The notes beneath the pieces were generated by a model. The model made no database searches. It was not told where the DNA came from and saw only the letters and a list, made by a program, of their open reading frames with translations. Shown piece after piece: positions 32,648 through 40,519 of a stretch of DNA of 51,590 bases (positions are counted from its first letter, which is position 1; every line of letters begins with the position of its first letter). Origin of the DNA: Desulfurobacterium atlanticum (GTDB lineage: Bacteria > Aquificota > Aquificia > Desulfurobacteriales > Desulfurobacteriaceae); NCBI RefSeq assembly GCF_900188395.1, contig NZ_FZOB01000012.1, positions 1 through 51,590 of the forward strand, given 5' to 3'. The translations under genes and the position numbers were made by a program.

Positions 32648-34040
32648 TAAAAAACTCCTCTAACTCATCTTCATCATATCCTAATGAATTAAGGTATTCC
32701 GGAGAAAGAAACTTTTCAACAACTTTCTCTCCAAGGTTTTCTTTTAAAAATCCTTTTATGTCAGAAATACCCCTTTCCCCAATCTCTTTCACAATCTCAG
32801 TCGCTTTTTCATATCCTATCAACGGCAAAAGTGCTGTTACAAGGGAAAAGCTTTTTGAAAAATACTCTTCACACCTTTCAGGCACTGCTTTTATATCCTC
32901 AAGATGAGATGAAATCATAGAGGTAGCATTTATAAGAAGCTTTAAAGATTCAATCATGGAAAAAGCAAGAAGCGGCATAAACTCAACTATCTGAAATGTG
33001 CCATACGAAGCACACTCTCTAACAGTGGTAAAATTGCTTCTAACCTTCATAGCAACCTGGATGGTAGCTTCCATAATCACAGGATTAACTTTTCCCGGCA
33101 TTATGGAAGAACCAGGTTGAACAGGCTTCAGTTTAACCTCTTTTAAAAAGTTCATCAATCTTAGATCGTTAGCTATCTTAAAAAGATTTGAAACATAAGC
33201 ATCAAGAATACCTGCAACCTCAACAAAATCATCGGCAAACGCTGTTACGGATACAGGATTTTCATGACGGGAGATATTCAAACCTGTTAGCTCCCTTAAA
33301 ACTTCAACAACCTCAAAGATGTAATCTTTAGGTGCAGCAAGCCCCGTTCCTATCGCTGTTCCACCAATATTTAAAAATCTTATTCTCTCCATCGCTTTCC
33401 ACACCCGCCACCTGTCCCGGGAAACAGCATCGGCAAATGCGGAAAACTCCCTGCCAAGGGTTATAGGAACGGCTTCCTGAAGCTCAGTTCTTCCTATCTT
33501 CAAAATAGAAGCAAACTCTTTCTCTTTCCTCTGCAAAACCCCCTGAAACTGTGCAATATTTTCACTGAGACTCTGCAGAAGAAAAAGAACAGCAATCTTT
33601 AAAGCGGTTGGATAGGTATCGTTTGTTGATTGATGAAGGTTAACATGTTCAAGGGGATGAACAGGATAATACTTACCTTTCTCGTATCCCAAAATCTCGT
33701 TTGCCCTATTTGCTATCACCTCATTTACATTCATGTTTGTTGATGTGCCTGCACCACCTTGAAGAGCATCAACAATAAAATCTTCCTGAAACTTTCCAGA
33801 AACTATTTCATCACAAGCTTTAACTATGGCACTAACCAATAATTCATCAATATAACCGAGCCTTCCATTCGTAATGGCAGCAGCTTTTTTTACAATTGCA
33901 AAACCTTTTATAAGCTCAAAAGGAACTTTGTATCCTGATAAACGAAAATTTCCCGCCGAGCGGGCGGTATGGATACCGTAGTAACGCTCGGCGGGAATTT
34001 TAACTTCACCTAAAAAATCTTTCTCTATCCTAAAATCCAT
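32622..34040 (-). CDS. aspA: aspartate ammonia-lyase
   Basis: Fumarase/aspartase superfamily enzyme converting aspartate to fumarate and ammonium. Signature GSSIMPGKVNP is intact, with NMNVNEVIANRA and HPLEHVNLHQSTND upstream; 472 aa. The N-terminus RIEKDFLGEVKIPAERYYGIHTARS favours aspartase over fumarase. It lies between the cytochrome b gene (one-base overlap) and hydF. The same association is known from other [FeFe]-hydrogenase clusters, where ammonium could supply the nitrogen of the bridging dithiomethylamine; that role here is inference. Confidence 0.93.
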   Translation of the reverse strand: MDFRIEKDFLGEVKIPAERYYGIHTARSAGNFRLSGYKVPFELIKGFAIVKKAAAITNGRLGYIDELLVSAIVKACDEIVSGKFQEDFIVDALQGGAGTSTNMNVNEVIANRANEILGYEKGKYYPVHPLEHVNLHQSTNDTYPTALKIAVLFLLQSLSENIAQFQGVLQRKEKEFASILKIGRTELQEAVPITLGREFSAFADAVSRDRWRVWKAMERIRFLNIGGTAIGTGLAAPKDYIFEVVEVLRELTGLNISRHENPVSVTAFADDFVEVAGILDAYVSNLFKIANDLRLMNFLKEVKLKPVQPGSSIMPGKVNPVIMEATIQVAMKVRSNFTTVRECASYGTFQIVEFMPLLAFSMIESLKLLINATSMISSHLEDIKAVPERCEEYFSKSFSLVTALLPLIGYEKATEIVKEIGERGISDIKGFLKENLGEKVVEKFLSPEYLNSLGYDEDELEEFFNDNNPEGS

Positions 34041-34738
34041 CAGTGATGGTGACCCCCGGGAATATCTTTCGGATGGTCAATTTCAACTATCTCATTTTCT
34101 ACCCATTTAGGGTTGTGGTGGGCCGCAACTTCAATAGGCACAGTTCCTGGACCAAATCTGAACATAGCTTTAACATCATCAGGGTGAATAAGAGCAAGAG
34201 GAACGTGACCAAATGTAGCCATAGCACTAACAAGGATTGAACCCCACACGTGAACATAAAACATTACAGTAAAAAGTCCTTTTCCTAAAGCGTGCTTAAA
34301 GAAGAAAAGTCCCCAACCTGTAACAATCAAAATAAGCACAAAGAAAATAAACATAGGATAACTGAGCTTCTGTCCAGCATTGTACTTACCCTGCGGAGCA
34401 ACCTCTTCAGGACCAAAAGGAATTCCAAGCATCCTCGGATATCCACCAAAGTTCTTAAACCATGCAATTGTATCTTTATCCCATGTAAAAAGTCTATCAA
34501 GCATCATATAAAATCTATGAGGTGTTATAAACACAAATGCAATAAAGTTTAACGTAAAAATAACAGCCGTCCAGATGTGAATCTTCATCATCAAAGCCAT
34601 CGTTTGAGGTGAAGCAAGTTTAAAGTAAGCTATCAAACCGGTAATAAGAAGAATATACCATGTTATAGCGTTAATGTTGTGAAAAATTTTGTTAGGAAGA
34701 GGAAACTTTAGAACTTTATTCATGTAGCTGTTATCCAT
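34040..34738 (-). CDS. cytochrome b subunit anchoring the hydrogenase
   Basis: 232 aa with four hydrophobic helices and several candidate haem His (FHNINAITWY, MKIHIWTAV, MFYVHVWGSIL, FGHVPLALIHPDDVK). It resembles the di-haem cytochrome b of formate dehydrogenase and Ni-Fe hydrogenase complexes, which pass electrons to the quinone pool. The C-terminus ends in GGHHH. It overlaps the small-subunit gene by 8 bases, so it is almost certainly the membrane partner of this [FeFe] hydrogenase. Confidence 0.85.
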   Translation of the reverse strand: MDNSYMNKVLKFPLPNKIFHNINAITWYILLITGLIAYFKLASPQTMALMMKIHIWTAVIFTLNFIAFVFITPHRFYMMLDRLFTWDKDTIAWFKNFGGYPRMLGIPFGPEEVAPQGKYNAGQKLSYPMFIFFVLILIVTGWGLFFFKHALGKGLFTVMFYVHVWGSILVSAMATFGHVPLALIHPDDVKAMFRFGPGTVPIEVAAHHNPKWVENEIVEIDHPKDIPGGHHH

Positions 34739-35093
34739 GGTGCACCTCCCCTTTTCCTAGTTGCCATCTTGCATAGTAACCGTGAGTGTGTAAAAGATGG
34801 TGAGATTTCTCGCTTAAAGGATACTCGCCAAACTCCTCATAGTAGGCTTTAACCGTAGGGTTTTGCTGAGAAGCAGCAAGTCCCTTCCTCTGATGGATTT
34901 TATCATCCTTGTAAAGACCTTCCTGTCTTGATGTAAGGAAATCATGTCTTTTGCTATAGAAAAATGAGATAACAGCCTTTCCAAAAGCTATAAAAAGAGC
35001 AAGGATACCTGTAACCTTCATAAAGCCCCTTCTTGAAACAACCATAGAAGCGGGACCCTCTTCATACTTGTAAGGCAACTGCTTTTTAGCCAT
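34731..35093 (-). CDS. hydB: [FeFe] hydrogenase small subunit with Tat signal
   Basis: 120 aa. The twin-arginine motif SRRGFMK (20-26) precedes a hydrophobic stretch. The C-terminal half (QQNPTVKAYYEEFGEYPLSEKSHHLLHTHGYY in parts) matches the small subunit of periplasmic Desulfovibrio-type [FeFe] hydrogenases, whose Tat signal carries the large subunit out. I see no AxA-type cleavage site after the hydrophobic segment (LALFIAFGKAVISFFY). The signal may therefore stay as a membrane anchor, fitting the cytochrome b next door. Confidence 0.9.
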   Translation of the reverse strand: MAKKQLPYKYEEGPASMVVSRRGFMKVTGILALFIAFGKAVISFFYSKRHDFLTSRQEGLYKDDKIHQRKGLAASQQNPTVKAYYEEFGEYPLSEKSHHLLHTHGYYARWQLGKGEVHHG

Positions 35094-35117
35094 ATCCCTT
35101 ACCTCCTGTTATTTTGA

Positions 35118-36536
35118 TTAAACACTTTTGAAAACTTCGTTTGGAATCGGGAATAGTCCGTCTATCCAGCCTGTTCCCATTCCGTTAACAGGCTGTCCAC
35201 CACCATCAACGCAACCGCCTGGACAGTTCATAACCTCTATCCAGTGGAATTTTGATTTTCCTTCAAGGACCTCATTTACAATTTGAGGGAGATGATTTCT
35301 TGCACCGTTTACAACACAAACATGAAGATCAAATGTCTTCCCACCAAGCATCTTAACCGGAATAGGAATAACTGTCTCTCTTATACCTGTTGTATAACCA
35401 CGAACAGGATAGATATCCCATTTAGGCGGCTCCTGACCTGAAAGAACAAAGTAAGCCATACGAAGAGCAGCTTCAGTAACACCACCAGATGTTCCAAAGA
35501 TTGTTCCACCACCTGTGTAAATCTCTGTAGGTTCAGGATTTTCAAGCTCTTCTGGCATTTCAAGAGGATTGATACCGTTTCTTCTAAGAAGTTCCGCCAT
35601 ATCTCTTGTTGTGAGAACAGCATCAACATCTGGAAACTCAGGAGTATCTTCAGGAATAATTCCATGCTCTTTGAGATACTTATACGCAGACTTAAATTCA
35701 GGTCTTGAAGCTTCAAATATCTTCGCTGTACATGGCATAATTGTCACATTGTAAACATTTCTTGGGTCAACGTTCCACACCTTTTCAGCAGCCCATACTT
35801 TGGCTGAAGGACCAAATATCTGCTGAGGAGATTTTGTTCCAGAAACATGAGGACGAACAGCAGGTGCATAAAGTTCCATCCATCTAATCCATCCAGGACA
35901 ACAGCTTGTAAAGTGTGGAAGAGGATGATGCTCACACCACTCAAGATTCAACGTAACAGGTTCAATACCAAGTGCCTTGGCGGTTTCCTCATCAATTTCC
36001 CACTCTTTTAACCCAACAACATGATAAAGAATCTTACAGATAAACTCCATCCCCTCTTCCCAGATTGTCTGGTCAGCAGCAAGGTTGATATCGTAAATCT
36101 TTACGTTGTTACCAAGCTTCTTGAAAGCGTTGTACATCCTGCCTACTGTAAGCTCACCTGTTTTTCCACCAAACTCTTCAGCAAGAGCAACCCTGACAGC
36201 TGGAGCAGGTGCAAAAACAACAAGAGTGTTAGGGTCCCTAAGCTTTGCTGAAACCTCATCAATCTGGCTCATCTGTTCAATAGCCTGGAATGGACAGTTT
36301 ACAAGACACTGACCGCATGCGATACATCTGTCAACATCTATTACGTGAGGCTCTCCAAGCTTACCTTTAATAGCCTCAGCAGGACAGTGAGGCTTACATG
36401 TGTCACAAGCCACACACTTTTCTGTATTGATTTTGATAATACCCTTAAGCTCGCCTGGAAGGTATGTTCCTCCTCCCTTTCTGGCGTCTTTGGGCGGTGC
36501 AAAGGTGGCTATTTTTTTGGTACCGAATAAAGACAT
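35118..36536 (-). CDS. hydA: [FeFe] hydrogenase large (catalytic) subunit
   Basis: 472 aa. Two [4Fe-4S] ferredoxin motifs (C41, C44, C47, C51 and C71, C74, C77, C81). H-cluster motifs: L1 TSCCPGW (210-216), L2 MPCTAK (from M267), L3 EVMNCPGGCVDGGGQP (434-449) with C438 and C442. All catalytic cysteines are present. There is no signal peptide of its own, so it is probably exported with the Tat-bearing small subunit and oxidises (or makes) H2 in the periplasm. First gene of the operon. The N-terminus has a ~30-aa extension before the ferredoxin domain. Confidence 0.97.
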   Translation of the reverse strand: MSLFGTKKIATFAPPKDARKGGGTYLPGELKGIIKINTEKCVACDTCKPHCPAEAIKGKLGEPHVIDVDRCIACGQCLVNCPFQAIEQMSQIDEVSAKLRDPNTLVVFAPAPAVRVALAEEFGGKTGELTVGRMYNAFKKLGNNVKIYDINLAADQTIWEEGMEFICKILYHVVGLKEWEIDEETAKALGIEPVTLNLEWCEHHPLPHFTSCCPGWIRWMELYAPAVRPHVSGTKSPQQIFGPSAKVWAAEKVWNVDPRNVYNVTIMPCTAKIFEASRPEFKSAYKYLKEHGIIPEDTPEFPDVDAVLTTRDMAELLRRNGINPLEMPEELENPEPTEIYTGGGTIFGTSGGVTEAALRMAYFVLSGQEPPKWDIYPVRGYTTGIRETVIPIPVKMLGGKTFDLHVCVVNGARNHLPQIVNEVLEGKSKFHWIEVMNCPGGCVDGGGQPVNGMGTGWIDGLFPIPNEVFKSV

Positions 36537-36560
36537 CCCTTTTACCTCCCTGTAAGGTAG

Positions 36561-36573
36561 TTAGTGTAACTAA
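36561..36573. promoter_or_regulatory. inverted repeat over the hydA start region
   Basis: TTAGTGTAACTAA (arms TTAGT/ACTAA) lies just downstream of the proposed -10 box, where transcription of hydA would begin. It is a candidate operator; the regulator is unknown. Confidence 0.35.
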
Positions 36574-36578
36574 TTTGA

Positions 36579-36607
36579 AGTTTAATTTAAATTGAGTGTG
36601 ATGTCAA
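36579..36607 (-). promoter_or_regulatory. putative promoter of the hydrogenase operon
   Basis: On the minus strand there is a perfect TTGACA (36602-36607), a 17-base spacer and TAAACT (36579-36584). It would give a 5' leader of about 35 bases before hydA. It is the only good sigma-70-type pair I see in the 434-base gap between hydA and mutS. Confidence 0.55.
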
Positions 36608-36611
36608 GATA

Positions 36612-36626
36612 TTTTTGTAACAAAAA
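36612..36626. promoter_or_regulatory. 15-bp palindrome upstream of the hydA promoter
   Basis: TTTTTGTAACAAAAA is a perfect palindrome around one base, placed just upstream of the -35 box where an activator could bind. A second dyad, TAGATTTATCTA, lies at 36672-36683. No known regulator is assigned. Confidence 0.4.
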
Positions 36627-36716
36627 CTGCATACAAACATTGCTTTATATTCACACTAATGGATAATAAGATAGATTTATCTAATGGTTTTTTAATATAA
36701 CGGAGCACTATTGTCT

Positions 36717-36728
36717 GCAGCATCTGGA
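36717..36728. repeat. target-site duplication flanking element copy B
   Basis: GCAGCATCTGGA, repeated exactly at 36872-36883. Read on the minus strand it is TCCAGATGCTGC, sharing its first six bases with the duplication around copy A. Confidence 0.7.
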
Positions 36729-36871
36729 AAGTGTTTGAAAATTCTCATTTGTTTCTAAAAGGTATTGAGATTCTTCGGCTGCAAAGCAGCCTCAGAATGA
36801 CGAAGAAAGTCATCCTGAGGGCAAAGCCCGAAGGATCTCTTAAAGTTAATAGCCATTTTTCAAACAGCCTC
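36729..36871 (-). mobile_element. 143-bp MITE-like element, copy B
   Basis: Inverted relative to copy A, with the core 36733-36865 differing at one of 133 positions. The ends carry GTTTGAAAA and TTTTCAAAC. The outer tip on the hydA side is two bases shorter than in copy A. It fills the space between the hydrogenase promoter and mutS. It has no coding capacity. Confidence 0.8.
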
Positions 36872-36883
36872 GCAGCATCTGGA
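36872..36883. repeat. target-site duplication flanking element copy B (second copy)
   Basis: GCAGCATCTGGA, identical to 36717-36728, on the mutS side of the element. Confidence 0.7.
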
Positions 36884-36970
36884 CTTTCAAAAGCGATTAA
36901 CCTAAAATAATATACCTATAAGCAGTAAAGCTAAGCTTAAACTATGAGTTAACAGGATAGTTGAGCAATT

Positions 36971-39526
36971 ATGATAAATAAAAAGAACCTAACTCCGGCT
37001 CTTAAACAGTATCTTGAAATAAAAGAAAAGCACAAAGATGCCTTGCTCTTATTTAGGATGGGAGACTTTTACGAACTATTTTTCCAGGATGCTGTAACAG
37101 CTGCAAGGGAGCTTGAGATTACTCTAACTTCAAGAAATTTTGGAAAATCAACCGAAAAAGTTCCGATGTGCGGTGTTCCGTATCACAGTGTTGAACCCTA
37201 CATAGAAAAATTGATAAGGAAAGGCTATAAGGTTGCGATATGTGAACAGGTTGAAGAACCAAAACCGGGGAAGAAAATTGTCAAAAGGGAAGTTATAAGA
37301 GTAATTACCCCGGGCACCTATTTTGAAGATGAAAAAGAGGAAAGATTCCTTATGGCAATTTACCCTTCTGGAAAAAAGCGATACAGCATAGCATGGACTG
37401 ACCTTTCAACTGGAGATGTTTTCTTCACAACCACAGATAAAGAGCATCTTCTCTCTATCATAGATAAATTTAAACCGAAAGAAATCATTGCACCGGAGAA
37501 AGTAAAAACTATTTTCAAAGAGATAAAACAGATATGTCCGGAAAGCTTTATTCAAATAAAAGAGGAAAGCTTTTTTAAAACTTTAAATAAATTCCACATA
37601 GAATCGAATAACGAAACTGAACTAAAAGTCCTTTCATCAATAGAAAAATTTATAGAAGAAACCCAGCTTGAATTTAAACCAAAACTTAAAAAAGCCAGAA
37701 GATATGTAGAAGAAAACTTTATATACCTTGACCCATTCACCTGTAAAAGTCTTGAATTAACAGAATCCATACACAACAGCAAAAAGGAGTTTTCACTCTT
37801 TGGTGTTCTTGATAAAACCACTACCGGTATGGGAAGAAGATTCCTCAAGTTTTCAATTTTACATCCACTGAAAAGTAAAGAAAGTATAGATAGAAGGCTT
37901 GAAGCTGTTGAATCTCTAATCTCTTCAATGTTTATAAGAGACGAAATAGAAAAGATACTAAAAGAGATTTACGATATTGAAAGGATTTTCTCAAAAATCA
38001 GCTCTGGAATTGCATCTCCCAAAGACCTTGCTGCATTCCGCCGCTCCATAAAAGAACTTCCTTCTCTAAAAAAGCTGTTAAATGGACTTTCTGGAAAACT
38101 GTTTAAAGAGATAAAAAAAGATTTTGACACCCTTGAAGATATCTACCATGAACTTGAAAGAGTAATCGTTGAAAATCCGCCCTTCTCGCCAAGAGAGGGA
38201 GGAATAATAAAAAGAGGAGTTGATAAACAGCTTGATGAATTAAGGAAGATAACCGAAGAGGGAGAAGAGATACTGAAACAGATAGAGGAGAGAGAGCGTA
38301 AAAGAACAGGAATTGCAAGCCTAAAAATAAAATTTAACAACGTTTTTGGATACCACATAGAAATTTCAAAACCAAATCTTCATCTTGTTCCAGAAGATTA
38401 CATAAGAAGGCAAACCCTTGTAAACGCCGAAAGATTCATAACTCCAGAATTAAAAGAATTTGAAGAAAAAATACTAAGTGCAAAGGAAAAGATTGAAAAG
38501 ATAGAGTATGAGATATTCAGCAATCTCAGAAAATTTATAACTAAAAATGCAGAAAGAATTCAGAAAACAGCAGAAAAAATAGGATTAATAGATTTTTTAC
38601 TTTCGCTATCAAAAGTGGCAATTGAAAGAAACTACTGCAAGCCAGAAATAACAACAGGATATTCTATAACCATAGAAGAGGGCAAGCATCCCGTCCTGGA
38701 GAAATTTTTAGAAGAAGATTTTATTCCTAACAGTATAAACCTGGCAGAATCGGCATTTCTTTCTATAGTAACAGGTCCCAATATGGGAGGAAAATCAGTA
38801 TTTTTAAGGCAGACAGCCCTTATCGTTCTCATGGCACAGATAGGTTCATTTGTTCCCGCAAAATCTGCAAAAATAGGAATAGTTGATAGGATATTTTCCC
38901 GTGTGGGAGCTTCTGACAACGTAAGTAGAGGACTTTCAACCTTCATGATGGAAATGGTTGAAACGGCAAACATACTTTCAAATGCCACTAAAAGAAGCCT
39001 TTTAATACTTGATGAAATTGGAAGAGGAACAAGCACATTTGACGGTATGAGTATAGCAAGAGCAGTTGTGGAATATATAGCAGAAAAAATAAAAGCAAAA
39101 ACCCTATTTGCCACTCACTATCACGAACTAACAGAGCTTGAAAAAGAGATAGAAGGTGTTTTTAATCTTCACGTTACCGTTAAAGAGATAAACGGAAGGA
39201 TAATATTCACCCATAAAGTTGTTCCAGGAAGTTCTGAAAAATCTTACGGGATTCATGTTGCCAGACTGGCAGGACTTCCTGAAGAGGTTATAAAAAGGGC
39301 AGAGGAACTTTTACTCTCAATGGAGAACAACATTACAAATAAAATCCCGGCAAACATAAAAAACAAAGATGATACCCTTCCTCTTTTTACATTAAAAGAA
39401 CCAGAAAACTACCCTCACAGTGAAATCCTGAAAGAACTTGAAACTATAGATATCTCAACAACCACCCCCCTTGATGCTCTTATGATTCTGGCAAGACTTA
39501 AAAAATTAGCTTCAAGAAAGGTTTAA
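36971..39526 (+). CDS. mutS: DNA mismatch repair protein MutS
   Basis: 851 aa. The N-terminal mismatch-recognition motif LFRMGDFYELF follows LTPALKQYLEIKEKHKDA. The ATPase domain has Walker A GPNMGGKS (602-609), the SRGLSTFMMEM and ILDEIGRGTS (Walker B) motifs, and the ATHYHEL signature. It is the full MutS1 type rather than MutS2. The ribosome site before the ATG is weak (GAGCAA). The promoter must lie between the mobile element and the start, but I see no clear one. Confidence 0.96.
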   Translation: MINKKNLTPALKQYLEIKEKHKDALLLFRMGDFYELFFQDAVTAARELEITLTSRNFGKSTEKVPMCGVPYHSVEPYIEKLIRKGYKVAICEQVEEPKPGKKIVKREVIRVITPGTYFEDEKEERFLMAIYPSGKKRYSIAWTDLSTGDVFFTTTDKEHLLSIIDKFKPKEIIAPEKVKTIFKEIKQICPESFIQIKEESFFKTLNKFHIESNNETELKVLSSIEKFIEETQLEFKPKLKKARRYVEENFIYLDPFTCKSLELTESIHNSKKEFSLFGVLDKTTTGMGRRFLKFSILHPLKSKESIDRRLEAVESLISSMFIRDEIEKILKEIYDIERIFSKISSGIASPKDLAAFRRSIKELPSLKKLLNGLSGKLFKEIKKDFDTLEDIYHELERVIVENPPFSPREGGIIKRGVDKQLDELRKITEEGEEILKQIEERERKRTGIASLKIKFNNVFGYHIEISKPNLHLVPEDYIRRQTLVNAERFITPELKEFEEKILSAKEKIEKIEYEIFSNLRKFITKNAERIQKTAEKIGLIDFLLSLSKVAIERNYCKPEITTGYSITIEEGKHPVLEKFLEEDFIPNSINLAESAFLSIVTGPNMGGKSVFLRQTALIVLMAQIGSFVPAKSAKIGIVDRIFSRVGASDNVSRGLSTFMMEMVETANILSNATKRSLLILDEIGRGTSTFDGMSIARAVVEYIAEKIKAKTLFATHYHELTELEKEIEGVFNLHVTVKEINGRIIFTHKVVPGSSEKSYGIHVARLAGLPEEVIKRAEELLLSMENNITNKIPANIKNKDDTLPLFTLKEPENYPHSEILKELETIDISTTTPLDALMILARLKKLASRKV

Positions 39527-39529
39527 TCT

Positions 39530-40474
39530 ATGGAGTTTAAAGTAACCCAGGAAACCAGCAGAAAAAGACTTGACCAGTTGATATCTTCAGTAGCTGAAAT
39601 CTCAAGAAATCAGGCAAAGCTTTTGATAGAAGATGGACAGGTAAGTGTAGACGGAAAAATAGTAAAAAAGCCAGCATACAAAGTGAAAGAGGGAGAAACT
39701 GTAGCATTTGAAATTCCAGAACCTGTTCCACTTGAAGCTAAACCGGAAAATATACCCATTGAAGTAATCTATGAAGATAAAGATGTTATAGTTGTAAATA
39801 AACCTGCAGGAATGGTGGTCCATCCAGCTCCAGGACACTACAGCGGGACTTTAGTAAATGCGCTCCTTTTCCACTGCAGAGACCTTCAGGGAATAAATGG
39901 AACACTGCGCCCTGGAATAGTCCACAGAATAGACAAAGACACAGCAGGTCTTCTTGTGATAGCAAAAAACGATAAAGCCCAACAATCTCTTATAGAGCAG
40001 TTTAAAAACAGAACAGTAGGAAGATTCTACAGAGCACTTATTTACGGAATCCCTGAAAAAGAAAAAGACAGAATAGTTCTTCCTATTGGGAGAGACAGAA
40101 TAAACAGAAAGAAATTCTCTCCAAACACAACATCCCCAAAAGAAGCCATTACAAACTACAAAGTCTTAAAAAAATATGAACAGCTAAACTTTTCCGATAT
40201 AAAATGTAAACTTGAAACCGGTAGAACCCACCAGATAAGGGTGCACATGTCAAACATGGGACATCCACTACTTGGAGATGAACTTTACGGTTTTAAATAT
40301 TCTAAAATAAAAGATAAAACGCTTCAAAATCTTATAAAAGAATCTAACATGCACGCCTTATGTGCTTACTATCTTTCATTTAAACATCCATCAACCGGAA
40401 AAACGATGGAATTTGAGATTGAACTCCCGAAAAAGATGAGAAAAATATTAGACTATGCAAATAAACATAATTAG
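39530..40474 (+). CDS. RluA/RluD-family 23S rRNA pseudouridine synthase
   Basis: 314 aa with an N-terminal S4 RNA-binding domain (RLDQLISSVAEISRNQAKLLIEDGQVSVDG) and the catalytic motif HRIDKDTAGLLVIAKN (Asp135). GRTHQIRVHMSNMGHPLLGDELYG completes the family signature. The presence of an S4 domain favours RluD-like (helix 69) modification, but the target is not proven. It is three bases after mutS, so cotranscribed. Confidence 0.9.
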   Translation: MEFKVTQETSRKRLDQLISSVAEISRNQAKLLIEDGQVSVDGKIVKKPAYKVKEGETVAFEIPEPVPLEAKPENIPIEVIYEDKDVIVVNKPAGMVVHPAPGHYSGTLVNALLFHCRDLQGINGTLRPGIVHRIDKDTAGLLVIAKNDKAQQSLIEQFKNRTVGRFYRALIYGIPEKEKDRIVLPIGRDRINRKKFSPNTTSPKEAITNYKVLKKYEQLNFSDIKCKLETGRTHQIRVHMSNMGHPLLGDELYGFKYSKIKDKTLQNLIKESNMHALCAYYLSFKHPSTGKTMEFEIELPKKMRKILDYANKHN

Positions 40475-40476
40475 GC

Positions 40477-40482
40477 TATAAT
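40477..40482 (+). promoter_or_regulatory. possible -10 element before the FIST-GGDEF gene
   Basis: A perfect TATAAT hexamer lies 38 bases before the GTG start and immediately after the preceding stop. No convincing -35 box is found 16-18 bases upstream. Confidence 0.3.
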
Positions 40483-40519
40483 TAAAATATTAAAAGTTTG
40501 GAAACCAGGGCAGAGAAAA

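Noticed and set aside
32163-32663. A 166-codon plus-strand frame opposite hydF
   Set aside because: It is Ser/Thr-rich, typical of an antisense shadow; the minus-strand HydF motifs are unambiguous.
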